Assembly: GCF_001544215.1 (NCBI RefSeq)
Contig: NZ_BCQB01000005.1
Span: forward strand, 38,215-102,214
Source of the DNA: Enterococcus durans NBRC 100479 = LMG 10746
GTDB lineage: Bacteria; Bacillota; Bacilli; Lactobacillales; Enterococcaceae
Direction: 5' to 3'
DNA length: 64,000 bases
Part shown: positions 1 through 9,044 of the stretch, piece by piece
How the letters are laid out: every line of letters begins with the position of its first letter
How positions within the stretch are numbered: position 1 is the stretch's first letter
The notes under the pieces: model-generated
Seen by the model: the letters and a program-made list of their open reading frames with translations, nothing else
The model's database searches: none
What the model was told of the DNA's origin: nothing
Translations under genes and position numbers: made by a program

Positions 1-1385
1 TGATCACTCCGTATGCTTTCGAAGATTTTCCATTCGTATCCGTCACCTGAAGTAAAACACGGTATTCACCTAGTTCACTGGTCTTGACTCCATGAATCTT
101 CATCTACCTCAACAGTTAGTTTTTTTTCGGAGTCTTCACGATCTGAAACAATCACTTGTGCCAAATAAGCTTCTTTCGATAGTTGTGAAAAAACATTCAC
201 TTTCATATCTGCTTGGATGATCTCAGGTGCCTCATTTGTTATGGTGACTTCAACTATTTTTTCCACTGCCAGCTTTCCATATTGATCCTTTACGTTGCCG
301 ATTTTAAAATAATAGATGCCTTCTTTATTTGGGATGAAATTAGTTTCAACAATATTGGTTTCATTCAATGGGATGTTTCCATCTTCTGCATCCGTTACTT
401 CCACATAATTGAAGATGTTGAATGACTCGTTGATCACCTGCTCGATTACGACAGGTGCTGAAATGATTGGTGCATCATTGACTACCCGTATTTCTACATG
501 GGCCACATGTTGTGCACCATGTCGATCTTTCACCGTATAGATCACTTCGTACTCGCCTTCAACAGTTGTATCTAGATTTGTTTCAACGTGAATAGCGGAA
601 GTCAGATCTCCTTCTTCGTTATCAGATGCGAAGACTCCTTTTCTTAAATCCAGTGGTTGACCTATTTTTTGAAACAAAAGTGGCTGTTCAACCGTTATTT
701 TTGGTATGCTATTGATCATGATAGTGAATTCACTTGTCGTTACAAGTCCTTTAGAATCGGTGACTTGGATACGCACCTGTTGTTCACCAGGTATGGATGT
801 ATCCACATTGGTGTAACTGACGTTAGGAAACGGATCGCTCCCGTGAATGATCGTGAAATAGTTAGAAGGCTCAAAGAAACTATGTTGTTCGACAACGAGA
901 TAGGCCGAATGGAGGTTTAGTTTAGCTGCTTGCCACATTGTGGTGACAGAGTCATCTTTATTATTGACTCTAGATTCGAGTGGCTGAGATAGCGGATTTG
1001 ATTGCTCATTAATAGTACTTTCTGATTGAACAACTTTCTTTTTTTCTTTTACAAGCATCGTGGTAAAATGCTCAGTTGTATTCTCTAATTGCCGAATATC
1101 AGGCTTACTTTGCTCTGTTACTTGATCGATTGATGCAAAGTGTTCGATTACTGAAGAAACAGGATCCTGTTTTTCTTCTATCGTTTCGTTTTCCGTTGTC
1201 TCTTTTTTTGTCGTTGTTAAAACGCCAGTAATTTGCTTTTCAACAGATTGTTCTTGGTGGTGCTTTGCATTGATCATGTGACAGCTTCCTAATCCGATTA
1301 ACCATCCACACAGTGTACTGATAAAAATATAATAGTTCTTTCTTGTTGTTTTTTCAGATCGACTAGCTAAGAGCAACTTTTTCAT
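1..1385 (-). pseudogene. Ig-like repeat surface protein, frameshifted and cut by the left window edge
   Basis: The N-terminus is basic with a hydrophobic segment (about residues 18-35), as in an exported protein, followed by a low-complexity acidic/Thr-rich linker to about residue 150. From there come tandem Ig-like modules of the DUF5011 type, recognisable by repeated pieces such as EGEYEVIYTVKDRHG and GEQQVRIQVTDSKG. The frame closes with TGA at 75-77, but the +1-shifted frame from about 103 to 1 stays open and continues the same module (SELGEYRVLLQVTDTNG), so one extra base lies near 90-104. The rest, including any wall anchor, is outside the window. It starts 37 bp after the LPKTG adhesin gene and is probably co-transcribed with it. 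Ligand unknown. Confidence 0.7.
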
Positions 1386-1421
1386 TTATTGTCTAACACC
1401 CTTTCTTGGTCTCTTGAGCAA

Positions 1422-3344
1422 TTAATTACTTTTCTTTCGTTGACCATAGATTCGACTACTAACCAAAGCAACGAGTCCAACTCCTATGAATGTGACTATC
1501 AATGATCTAGTATCACCAGTTTTAGGTAACATCGGTTGTTCTTTTTTAGGCTCTTTTACTTTTTTCATTTGGATTGTTTGCTCTTTGTTTGTCAGATCAT
1601 CTTCACGAGCCACCTCATTCTTTTTTTCCTCTTCATAGTAAAAGATGTGGGTCGCTGTCAGCTGCTCCCCATCCTTCAATGCATTTGCTTTTAATTCAAG
1701 AAGTACTTCAAAGGTATCTTCTTTACTTTGCGCTGTGTAGGTAGATACATTTTCACTGATGACTTGACCATTTTTAGTATTTTTATATCGTGTGACCACT
1801 GTATACATATGACCGATCTCAAGCCCTTCTCCTTTTATCCAGACCATATCTTTCAAACGATTGGTTACTGTTGGATCGATTTCCTTTTTGCCATACGCAT
1901 CAGTAAATAAGGAAGAAATCACTAATTCTTCACGCTCATTATAGGCTTCTAGAACGATCCATTCGCCATCTTTTTCTACAGTGATCGAAAAATCTAATGC
2001 CGCTTCTAAGGGGAGATACCCTTCAAGGGGTTCTGATTCTATAAATTTATACTTTCCATAAGGCAATGATTCTACTTCTATTTTTCCATCTTTATCTGTG
2101 GCATACTCACCCATCAATATTTCTTTCGTTTCCTCATCCTGCTCGATTTTATACAATTCAAATAGGACATTTTTTAAGGGGCGGTCATTTAATCGGTCAC
2201 GTTTGATCACTCTGATAGGTTGACGTGCTAGTCGATTCGGTACCTCTAATCGAATGAGTGGATTCGTCTCATTTTCAGTGATACTGAAAATGATGGGGTT
2301 CTCTAATGGTAGATATCCTTCTGGTGCCTTGATTTCATGAAGTTCGTAACGTTCATTTCCCCATGGTAAACTGTCAGTTGTCAGAACTTCTCCTTTTATA
2401 TTCGTTTCAAAAATGGTTGTACTTTCAGTATCATTTGGTTTTTGCATAGAGACAAATGCCTCTTTACCATCATCTGCCCAAGTATCGAAGATTTTAAATT
2501 GCGCACCTGCATACGGAATCGCTTCTCCTGTATCCTCATCTACTTTGATGATATGTAACCGGGATTCAATGATTTTATCTTCTAAAAAGAAAAAATGTGT
2601 ATAGCCATCTTCTGTAACAACTACCTCAAATGGTTCAATCAACAAATAACCATCTACCCCCTTTGTTTCTTCGACGATATAGCGATCGTAAGGGAGAGCC
2701 TCAAACTTAAAATACCCATTTTCTTGCGTCGTTTCCACATACTTCTTTCCTGTTGTTTGGGACGTTGCGGTTAATTTCACACCTGCCAGTGGTGGCTTGA
2801 TCCCACGATCTTCTGTCAACAATTGATGTAAATTTTCCAGAACCGTACGTGGTATCAACGGACGAGATCCAAATTTATAGCCTTCGATATGCCCTTTGAT
2901 GACACGATTTTTCACCGTTTTGCTATGGATAGCGACTGTTTCATTTTGCCCAGCATACGTGAGGTGTACGGTATACTTTGTGGGATCAAGAGTATAGCCT
3001 TTAGGAGCTTCGATTTCTTGTAGTGTATACGTACCTAGTTTCAACGCTTTTATTTGCCCTTGGACGATTCCTTCCGTTTCTTCCATTGTTATTTGCCCCA
3101 CAGTTTCTCCTTGGCCATTTGTTAATTCATAAACAGCGCCAATAAGCTGTGCCGCTCCTTGTGGGGTATTGCCAGTTTCTTCATCTTCTTTGATCACTCG
3201 TAGATTTGCTAGTTGCTCTTGGTTATCCTTGATGATAGTCGTTGTTTCATTTGCTTTGATCGTCATTGTGTGTGGTGTCGTATCCAAAATGTACCCATCT
3301 GGCGCTTTGATTTCTTGTATCGTCACTTTTGTATCTACTAACAA
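1422..3344 (-). pseudogene. 3' part of thioester-domain adhesin: Cna_B/VaFE repeats and LPKTG anchor
   Basis: This is the downstream piece of a wall-anchored adhesin split by an in-frame TAA at 3360-3362. It reads through several Cna_B (SpaA/prealbumin-like) domains, each ending in the pattern APxGY or similar (APDGYIL, APKGYTL, APEGYLP, PLEGYLP), then a VaFE-type domain near residue 500, and ends in LPKTG, a hydrophobic helix and a KKSN tail, the sortase A sorting signal. The TTG/ATG available near 3344 has no Shine-Dalgarno and no signal peptide, so if translated alone it would not be exported. The upstream fragment is in the same frame, and the sequence joins smoothly across the stop inside the first Cna_B domain. 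Confidence 0.75.
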
Positions 3345-3359
3345 CTCATTCCAAGTAGC

Positions 3360-4436
3360 TTAGCCATCGGCATTGGTCATGATTTCTTGTACTTGACCAG
3401 TTGAAGTCGCAAAACGAAAAACGGCACCTGCCAGTGGTTGCTTCGTAGTTTCATCTACTTTGCGAACACGGGCATTGCCGTTTTTCATGACATTTACAGT
3501 TAAACTTATCTTCGTTAAATCATTTATTCTTCCTACCATCATATTTTGCGTATAAGGATGCTGGTAAATCAGTGGTATTCCACGGTAACTACTAGCAATG
3601 GCATAGTGAAAATCGATATTTCCGGATTTGTTTGCTTCCTTGGTCGCTGTGACCGTCAATTGATTTCCTTGCTTGTTTACCATAAGTCCTGGGGCTATAG
3701 CAGAAGGAGAGGATTCATAATTACTAAAAGACCCCGTCGTATCTAAAATCGTCTTGCTTTCGCCGACTTTCAATTCAACTATTTGGCGATCAAAACTTGG
3801 TTTGACAAAAAATTTATTGACGTTTGTCATCACACTTGCTTTAAATGTTTGGTAGTCTGCCATCGTAAATACTCCCGAAATACTGGTTGGATAAATTCCT
3901 TGCTGTTCCCAAGCTAAAATTTGAGTCATCAATTCTTTTTGCAGTGTATGTCCAGTGACGATGATCCCATAATAGGTGACCAAGGAGATTTTCTTCAGTT
4001 GTTCAGTATTTTGCGGGGATACTGTGTATCCCCCATTATTTCCTATGCTAAGTGCTGCTCCTTGCTCGATGCATAGTGCAATCTCGCCATTTACTCGTTT
4101 TCCATACCAGCCATACTCGCGACCGCCATTGGATAAGTAAATATCGATATTTGCAATGTGTGCATTGGGATCTACATGTATGATTTGATTATCCCGAGTG
4201 TCTATTCTTCCGAACTTATCGTGAATCGAAGAGTGGATATAGTTGGAAGGAACTGTCGTATACAGTTTACCGTTTTCTTGTTGCATCAATTGGTTTTCCA
4301 GCAAAAAAGTTGTTTGCTGTTCTTTTTCATCTGTCATTTTTTCTAACGCTATAATTGAGGAACTTCCGAGAATGGAAGGAATCAGTAAACTAATCAGAAT
4401 AAGCAATCGGAAACAAAACTGTCTATTTTTCTTCAT
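3360..4436 (-). pseudogene. 5' part of the same adhesin: signal peptide and thioester (TQXA) domain
   Basis: A signal peptide (residues 1-30) is followed by a thioester domain. Cys in ALCIEQG and Gln in the MTQILAWEQQ segment are the expected internal Cys-Gln thioester pair of TQXA domains, which bind host molecules covalently. The C-terminal part begins a Cna_B domain (RKVDETTKQPLAGAVFRF) and is cut after NADG by TAA at 3360-3362; the next codons (ATWNELLVDTK) continue the domain in the same frame. A single base change (for example AAA or CAA to TAA) explains the break. A good ribosome site (gggag) precedes the ATG at 4436. Without the anchor the product would be secreted rather than wall-bound. 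Confidence 0.75.
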
Positions 4437-4515
4437 TGAATCACTCCCGTTATCATTGATTGATAAGTTTGTTTTATAAATTAGGTTCCTTTAACTTGTG
4501 AAATTGCACTCTCAC

Positions 4516-4716
4516 TTAACGAACTAGTCGGATCACATAGCCTTTTTTACACCGTTCATAGCGTAAGATCCCACTTTTTTGGACTTGATTGATCAGCTTT
4601 GCTTTACTGCCCGTTGACCAACCTTCTTTATGAACAGATCGTTCATACTCAGATAAACTGATGGTTTTTCTTTTACCACTACGCATGAATGCTATCAACT
4701 GCTGTATTTCAGTCAT
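4516..4716 (-). CDS. Small basic hypothetical protein, possibly winged-helix
   Basis: I chose the ATG at 4716 because aaggaag lies 7 bases before it; an upstream ATG at 4737 has no ribosome site. The 66-residue product starts MTEIQQLIAFMRSGKRK and is rich in Lys/Arg, with alternating helix-like and strand-like stretches (SKAKLINQVQKSGILRYERC then GYVIRLVR) that resemble a small winged helix ending in a wing hairpin. It lies 80 bp upstream of the thioester adhesin gene on the same strand, a position where a local regulator would fit, but I recognise no family. The regulator idea is inference. Confidence 0.5.
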   Translation of the reverse strand: MTEIQQLIAFMRSGKRKTISLSEYERSVHKEGWSTGSKAKLINQVQKSGILRYERCKKGYVIRLVR

Positions 4717-4779
4717 ATTCAACTTCCTTTTCAGCATTTTGGCATAGACACTTTTTGGATAAATGCCAACCTGACTATT

Positions 4780-5025
4780 TTAGGGAATAGACAACCAGTG
4801 ACACGAATAAACCTTGAGAAAAACAAACGTAAGAAATCCTTCTTCAAACAAATAGCTATCACTAGCAATTATTTGCTCCATTTTCACCAATCGTTTATAA
4901 GGACACTTGATCTGCCAGTTTACCATCACTGACAGTACTGCCTTTTTAGTGAGCACCAACATGGATTGACAGTCAATCATCCACATCTCATCGTATCTGA
5001 TACGAATGATGCTCTTTTTATGCAA
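4780..5025 (-). CDS. Doubtful small hypothetical ORF
   Basis: This 81-codon open frame starts with TTG and has no clear ribosome site; an internal ATG (MWMIDCQSM) is also poorly preceded. The product has no recognisable motif. It lies between two small ORFs on the same strand that do have good ribosome sites, so it could be a real small gene, a decayed one, or a chance frame. Kept only because the surrounding 0.8 kb contains no other gene. Confidence 0.25.
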   Translation of the reverse strand: MHKKSIIRIRYDEMWMIDCQSMLVLTKKAVLSVMVNWQIKCPYKRLVKMEQIIASDSYLFEEGFLTFVFLKVYSCHWLSIP

Positions 5026-5048
5026 TTTTCAAAGAACAGACTAGGAAA

Positions 5049-5303
5049 TCACCAAGATTTCACTTTAAGCGGTCTCTCTGTGTACTGCAATGCTTGTGTC
5101 GGATTCATTCTTTTGGCAAAAATCATCCCTCCTGAAGACACGGCTGTTTTAATGTGCCGATAAAGTTTATAATCAGGCAGCTCCTGTTTTGTTTCACGAT
5201 CAATAAAGTAACCATTTCCTAAATTGGCCCAAGTAGAACCATTAAATAAACGGACAGTTAATGCTTTACTTCGAATAGCTTTTTTCGAACAGATCCTTAA
5301 CAC
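5049..5303 (-). CDS. Small hypothetical protein with GTG start
   Basis: A strong ribosome site (gaggaggg) sits 6 bases before a GTG at 5303; the ATG just upstream opens a frame that stops after two codons. The 84-residue product has a basic N-terminus (MLRICSKKAIRSKAL) and a middle with Trp, Gly and Tyr turns, and no membrane segment. I do not recognise the family. It could head a short operon with the next two small ORFs and the adhesin genes. Confidence 0.5.
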   Translation of the reverse strand: MLRICSKKAIRSKALTVRLFNGSTWANLGNGYFIDRETKQELPDYKLYRHIKTAVSSGGMIFAKRMNPTQALQYTERPLKVKSW

Positions 5304-5354
5304 ATATATCCCTCCTCACTCTATAGTTACGAATTAATTGAGATTCTTCCAAAA

Positions 5355-5410
5355 AAAAAGGAAAGAGTTCACATCGCTTTGAACAAGCAACGTGCACTCT
5401 TCCTTCTTTT
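5355..5410 (-). terminator. Intrinsic terminator of the ribose operon
   Basis: An imperfect inverted repeat (ggaaagagt ... actcttcc) is followed on the minus strand by a run of U (the A-tract at 5352-5360 of the plus strand). It lies just downstream of the GRP transporter gene and is likely also readable on the other strand. Confidence 0.6.
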
Positions 5411-5432
5411 TAATGTGAATTTATTTCTTCGA

Positions 5433-6320
5433 TCAAATCAATACAGTGATAGTAGCTGCTGCTAAAATCAACACGAGACCAATAACTGTAATTGTCATTT
5501 CTTTTTTCGTTTTCTTTTGTCCTAAGAACCAAATACCCGTTAAAGTAGCTAATACAACAGATGTTTGTGATAGAATAAAGCCAGTAGCTAAACCATTCAT
5601 ATCAGGTTGAGCAGAGATAAGATAAGTCAATGCAGCAAAGGCAAAGAAGAAACCAGAAAAGATATGTTTATAAGAAACTACTTCAGTAAACGCTGATTTT
5701 TCGTTCCCTTTGAAACTTAAAACTGCTGTGTAGACTACTGCGACTAGCACCATTCCGATTGCTTGTGGTAAGAAGGCATGCATCCCGTCAATCGAAGTTG
5801 CTTGAGGTGCAGCTGAGTAAGCCCAATAACCAATTTCCCCTATAGCCAACAATAGAACTGCTTTTTTCAACAAATTGCTGTTTTCTTTATCTTTCTTTTC
5901 TGACCATATTGTCATCCAAGCACCTAAAATGATCAATACTAAAGCAAATGCACCAAGTAATTTTGCTGTAGTTCCTGGCCAGTTACCTAACGCAAACACA
6001 CCCCATAAAGATGCACCTAGCAGTTGAAAGGCGGTCGTGATCGGCATTGCACGAGAAGAACCAATCAATGTGAATGACTGGAAGGTGATGATTTGTGCCG
6101 TTGCCCAGCCAACACCTGATAAGATCGAAAAGACTAAATCCATTCCTGTAGGTAAACCTATTCCTTTTATTGCTGCAAAAACGATTGCAAAAATCAGTGT
6201 TCCTATAGTAGAGCCTAAAATTTGGTTGACTGGACGACCGCCAAGCTTAGAAGCAATCGTCGGGTATAATCCCCAACCTAACAGAGGTCCTAATCCAATT
6301 AAAAGTGCTGTCGCATTCAT
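5433..6320 (-). CDS. rbsU: GRP-family sugar transporter, probable ribose uptake protein
   Basis: A 295-residue membrane protein with about ten hydrophobic helices, of the glucose/ribose porter (GRP, drug/metabolite superfamily) type. The pattern GWGLYPTIASKLGG near residue 15 and the repeated small-residue helices fit RbsU/GlcU. It is the last gene of rbsK-rbsD-rbsU, 21 bp after rbsD, with aaggagga before its ATG, so ribose is the likely substrate. Proteins of this family import by secondary transport, and no RbsABC ABC genes are present here. A paralogue, probably glucose-specific, is found at 35154-36020. Confidence 0.85.
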   Translation of the reverse strand: MNATALLIGLGPLLGWGLYPTIASKLGGRPVNQILGSTIGTLIFAIVFAAIKGIGLPTGMDLVFSILSGVGWATAQIITFQSFTLIGSSRAMPITTAFQLLGASLWGVFALGNWPGTTAKLLGAFALVLIILGAWMTIWSEKKDKENSNLLKKAVLLLAIGEIGYWAYSAAPQATSIDGMHAFLPQAIGMVLVAVVYTAVLSFKGNEKSAFTEVVSYKHIFSGFFFAFAALTYLISAQPDMNGLATGFILSQTSVVLATLTGIWFLGQKKTKKEMTITVIGLVLILAAATITVLI

Positions 6321-6341
6321 TCTATATCCTCCTTATTTGTT

Positions 6342-6737
6342 TTAAAATACAACGCCGCTTTCAAGAATGATATTCGCGTATGGTGTCATTTCCCCTGTGC
6401 GAATAAATGCATGGCAATTATTTAGATCTGCCTTCATTTCACTATGAGGAATAAACGTAATCGGCGTTTCTGGTAATCGTTCTTTGATTTCTGATAATAC
6501 TTGAGGGTTTTCTGATTTGATTTCTTCTGCCAAGTAAATGCGCTGAACTTCTAATTCTTCTAAAACATTATTCAGTACTTGCATAAAACTTGGAATACCA
6601 TTATCCACAGCTAGATCGATTTTTTCAGTAGTCATTAGTACAGGCATTCCTGCATCACCAATACTCAATTTATCAAAATGACCCATTTGTGCGATAACTC
6701 GAGAAATATCTGAATTGATTACTTTTGACTTTTTCAT
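6342..6737 (-). CDS. rbsD: D-ribose pyranase RbsD
   Basis: RbsD interconverts the beta-pyranose and furanose forms of ribose so that the kinase receives furanose. Length (131 residues) is standard. The catalytic His is present as H20 in [15 protein letters not shown], the family signature, and the C-terminal segment [13 protein letters not shown] is the conserved end that closes the active site in the decamer. The ATG has aaagga nearby. It sits between rbsK and the transporter gene. Confidence 0.95.
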   Translation of the reverse strand: MKKSKVINSDISRVIAQMGHFDKLSIGDAGMPVLMTTEKIDLAVDNGIPSFMQVLNNVLEELEVQRIYLAEEIKSENPQVLSEIKERLPETPITFIPHSEMKADLNNCHAFIRTGEMTPYANIILESGVVF

Positions 6738-6755
6738 ACTAAAAACATCCTTTCT

Positions 6756-7664
6756 TTAATCCAACTCTTTTTTATAAGGAATCGATGGTTGTGCGCCAAA
6801 ACGTTGAACCGTAAGTGAGGAAGCTTTATTTCCATAACGAATTGCTTCTTCCAAATTACTAAAATCTTTTGCCAATAGACTACTCATTGCACCAATGAAT
6901 GTATCACCAGCTGCCGTTGTATCCACAGCGTTTACTTTAAACGCTTTAACGATACCATTTTTTCCATCTTTTAGCGCGTAAAAAGCTCCTTTGCTTCCAA
7001 TCGTGATGATCACGACTTCTATTCCCAACGCATGAAGTTTAGATGCTGCTGCTTGTAGACTTGCTTCGTCACTGATCGTCACACCAGTTAAAATCTCTGT
7101 TTCTGTTTCATTCGGTATGATCATATCTGTTACTTTTAGTAATTCTTCTGGTACATTTTCTAATGCCGGTGCAGGATTCAAAATCGTTTTGACTCCTGCC
7201 TTCTTCGCAATCTTGAAAGCTTCAATCGTGCTTTCTACAGCGCTTTCAAATTGAGCAATGATAAAATCGCTCTTTTCGATGATTGCTTGGCTTTTTCTAA
7301 CTTGTTCTGGGGTAAACGCGTTGTTTGCGCCCGCATGGATCATGATACTATTTTCACCTTGATCGTCAACGATGATATAGGCTTGACCAGTCGCTTGGTT
7401 TTCTAATGTAGCCACACCAGTTAAATCGATTTCTTCTTGGCTTAACAGCTCACTCATTGTTTTTCCAGCTTCATCCGTTCCTACTGCTCCAATAAAATAA
7501 GTATCTGCTTCAGAACGTCTAGCGGCTACAGCTTGATTTGCTCCTTTTCCTCCACCTGCTGAAAAAGTTTCTCTTGTATGGATCGTTTCTCCAGGTTTAG
7601 GCATATGTTTTACTCGAATCGTACGGTCTAGATTGATACTACCGATAACTGTTACAGTGTTCAT
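6756..7664 (-). CDS. rbsK: Ribokinase RbsK
   Basis: Ribokinase phosphorylates ribose to ribose 5-phosphate. PfkB-family motifs are complete: GSINLDRTIRV with the substrate-binding Asp near the N-terminus, GGKGANQAVAA, and DTTAAGDTFIGA with the catalytic Asp near residue 255. I place the start at the ATG at 7664 (MNTVTVIGS), preceded by ggag; the longer frame to 7703 adds 13 residues without a ribosome site and would overlap the operator region. It is the first gene of the ribose operon. Confidence 0.93.
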   Translation of the reverse strand: MNTVTVIGSINLDRTIRVKHMPKPGETIHTRETFSAGGGKGANQAVAARRSEADTYFIGAVGTDEAGKTMSELLSQEEIDLTGVATLENQATGQAYIIVDDQGENSIMIHAGANNAFTPEQVRKSQAIIEKSDFIIAQFESAVESTIEAFKIAKKAGVKTILNPAPALENVPEELLKVTDMIIPNETETEILTGVTISDEASLQAAASKLHALGIEVVIITIGSKGAFYALKDGKNGIVKAFKVNAVDTTAAGDTFIGAMSSLLAKDFSNLEEAIRYGNKASSLTVQRFGAQPSIPYKKELD

Positions 7665-7717
7665 TTTCACCACTCCATTTACATTATAAATTAGTTCAAA
7701 CACTCTTTTAACAACAA

Positions 7718-7731
7718 TTAAAACGTTTTAA
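7718..7731. promoter_or_regulatory. LacI/GalR-type operator upstream of rbsK
   Basis: The 14-bp perfect palindrome ttaaaacgttttaa with central CG matches the style of LacI-family (RbsR) operators. It lies about 55 bp upstream of the rbsK start. No rbsR gene is in the window, so the repressor must be encoded elsewhere. Confidence 0.65.
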
Positions 7732-7828
7732 CTACACAAAAAGAATATACCACAGATTGAAAGTGATTTCAAGAACTCTGCTACTAAGTGTAATTTTTCG
7801 TAATTTTCTGACATAAACATACGATGAA

Positions 7829-7996
7829 AAGAGCGTGAGGCAAAAGTAGGGAATACTTTTGCTTCACGCTCTAAAAAGAATAAACAGTGGGCACAGAAAC
7901 AACTCTTACGAGAAATAAACTGAAATTCACAAAAAGTTGAAAGCCCGTGAATCTCTACTTATTTCTCGGAGTGAAATACCTCTGGTCCGACCACTT
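7829..7996 (+). repeat. Intergenic structured repeat, copy A (divergent)
   Basis: This copy starts with a hairpin (gagcgtgaggcaaaagta ... acttttgcttcacgctc), then holds the second half of the family: agtgggcacagaa, gagaaataaac, an inner stem (aattcac/gtgaat) and the conserved right part cttatttctcggagt. It is the most divergent full copy, yet the outer stem gagaaataa/ttatttctc is perfect here. It fills most of the rbsK-manA gap. The 5' hairpin could act as a terminator of leftward or rightward transcription. Confidence 0.7.
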
Positions 7997-8055
7997 GCTT
8001 CTATACGGTTTTTTCAAAGAAAAGAACATTTCTATCACTGTTACTTTTACACGAA

Positions 8056-9009
8056 TTATTTCCCTGGTTCAGAGGCAATGATTGTTAGTTCTCCTTGAAC
8101 AGTCCATTCGTTGATCTCGTTCGGTAGAATGAAGCTTGTTCCTTTTTCTAACAGGTATGTCTGATTATCCACGATCAATTCCCCAGCGCCATCGATTACT
8201 GTCGCCAATGTATAAGGTGCTTGTTTTTTGAAGGAAGTGATCCCTTTGATATCCCATTCATACACATTGAAAAACTCAGTTTCTAAGTAAGTAACAATAG
8301 AAGATTGTCCTTTTCGAACTTCTTTGATTTGTAATTCTGGTGTTTTTGCAGGTACAGTAGTCACATCAATCGATTGTTGGATGTGTAGCTCCCGTTTCTG
8401 ACCGCTTGCATCTTTTCTATCATAGTCATACACACGATAAGTCGTGTCTGAACTTTGTTGTGTTTCTAAAATCATGATTCCTTTGCCGATTGCATGGATC
8501 GTTCCACTAGGAACATAGAAAAAGTCACCTTTTTTGACGGGAACTTTTTTCAACAAATCGTCCCAGCGGCCTTCTTTGATCATTTCAGCCAATTCTTCTC
8601 TGGTCTTCGCATGATGCCCATAAATGATCTCAGCACCTGGCTCAGCATCTATGATGTACCAGCATTCTGTTTTTCCTAGTTCTCCTTCATGTTTCATTCC
8701 ATAGGCATCATCTGGATGGACTTGTACAGAAAGTTCATCTTCAGCATCCAATATTTTGATTAACAATGGGAAAACTGGTTCCGTTGGATGACCAAATAAC
8801 TCCTTATGTTCTTTCCATAGATCATCTAATTTTTGACCTTTGAATTCGCCATTTTCTACAACGCTAACGCCATGTGGATGTGCGCTGATTGCCCAATCTT
8901 CCCCGATTTTGTCATTAGGGATATCAAAACCAAATACGGATTTCAGCCGGCTACCTCCCCAGATTTTTTTTTGAAAGACTGGTTTTAAAAAAATAGGTTC
9001 TTGCATCAT
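8056..9009 (-). CDS. manA: Mannose-6-phosphate isomerase, class I
   Basis: Converts mannose 6-phosphate to fructose 6-phosphate using a zinc ion. The 317-residue length is that of the short Firmicutes form. Metal-site segments are visible: QVHPDD, the Glu in GKTECWYI and the His in PSGTIHAIG; the substrate-site Arg lies in DTTYRVYDYDR. Start is one of two adjacent ATGs after gaggag. It stands alone between the repeat and a serine hydrolase gene. The open region after 160 residues is a cupin-like C-terminal domain. Confidence 0.95.
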   Translation of the reverse strand: MMQEPIFLKPVFQKKIWGGSRLKSVFGFDIPNDKIGEDWAISAHPHGVSVVENGEFKGQKLDDLWKEHKELFGHPTEPVFPLLIKILDAEDELSVQVHPDDAYGMKHEGELGKTECWYIIDAEPGAEIIYGHHAKTREELAEMIKEGRWDDLLKKVPVKKGDFFYVPSGTIHAIGKGIMILETQQSSDTTYRVYDYDRKDASGQKRELHIQQSIDVTTVPAKTPELQIKEVRKGQSSIVTYLETEFFNVYEWDIKGITSFKKQAPYTLATVIDGAGELIVDNQTYLLEKGTSFILPNEINEWTVQGELTIIASEPGK

Positions 9010-9044
9010 TCTAACTCCTCTCGATTTTCATGATTATTATAGCA

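Noticed and set aside
657..920. Plus-strand open frame inside the Ig-like protein gene
   Set aside because: Antisense to a strongly coding repeat gene, no ribosome site, no recognisable domain.
5433..7664. Complete RbsABC-type ribose ABC operon
   Set aside because: Only a GRP transporter, RbsD and RbsK are present; no ABC genes or RbsR in the window.
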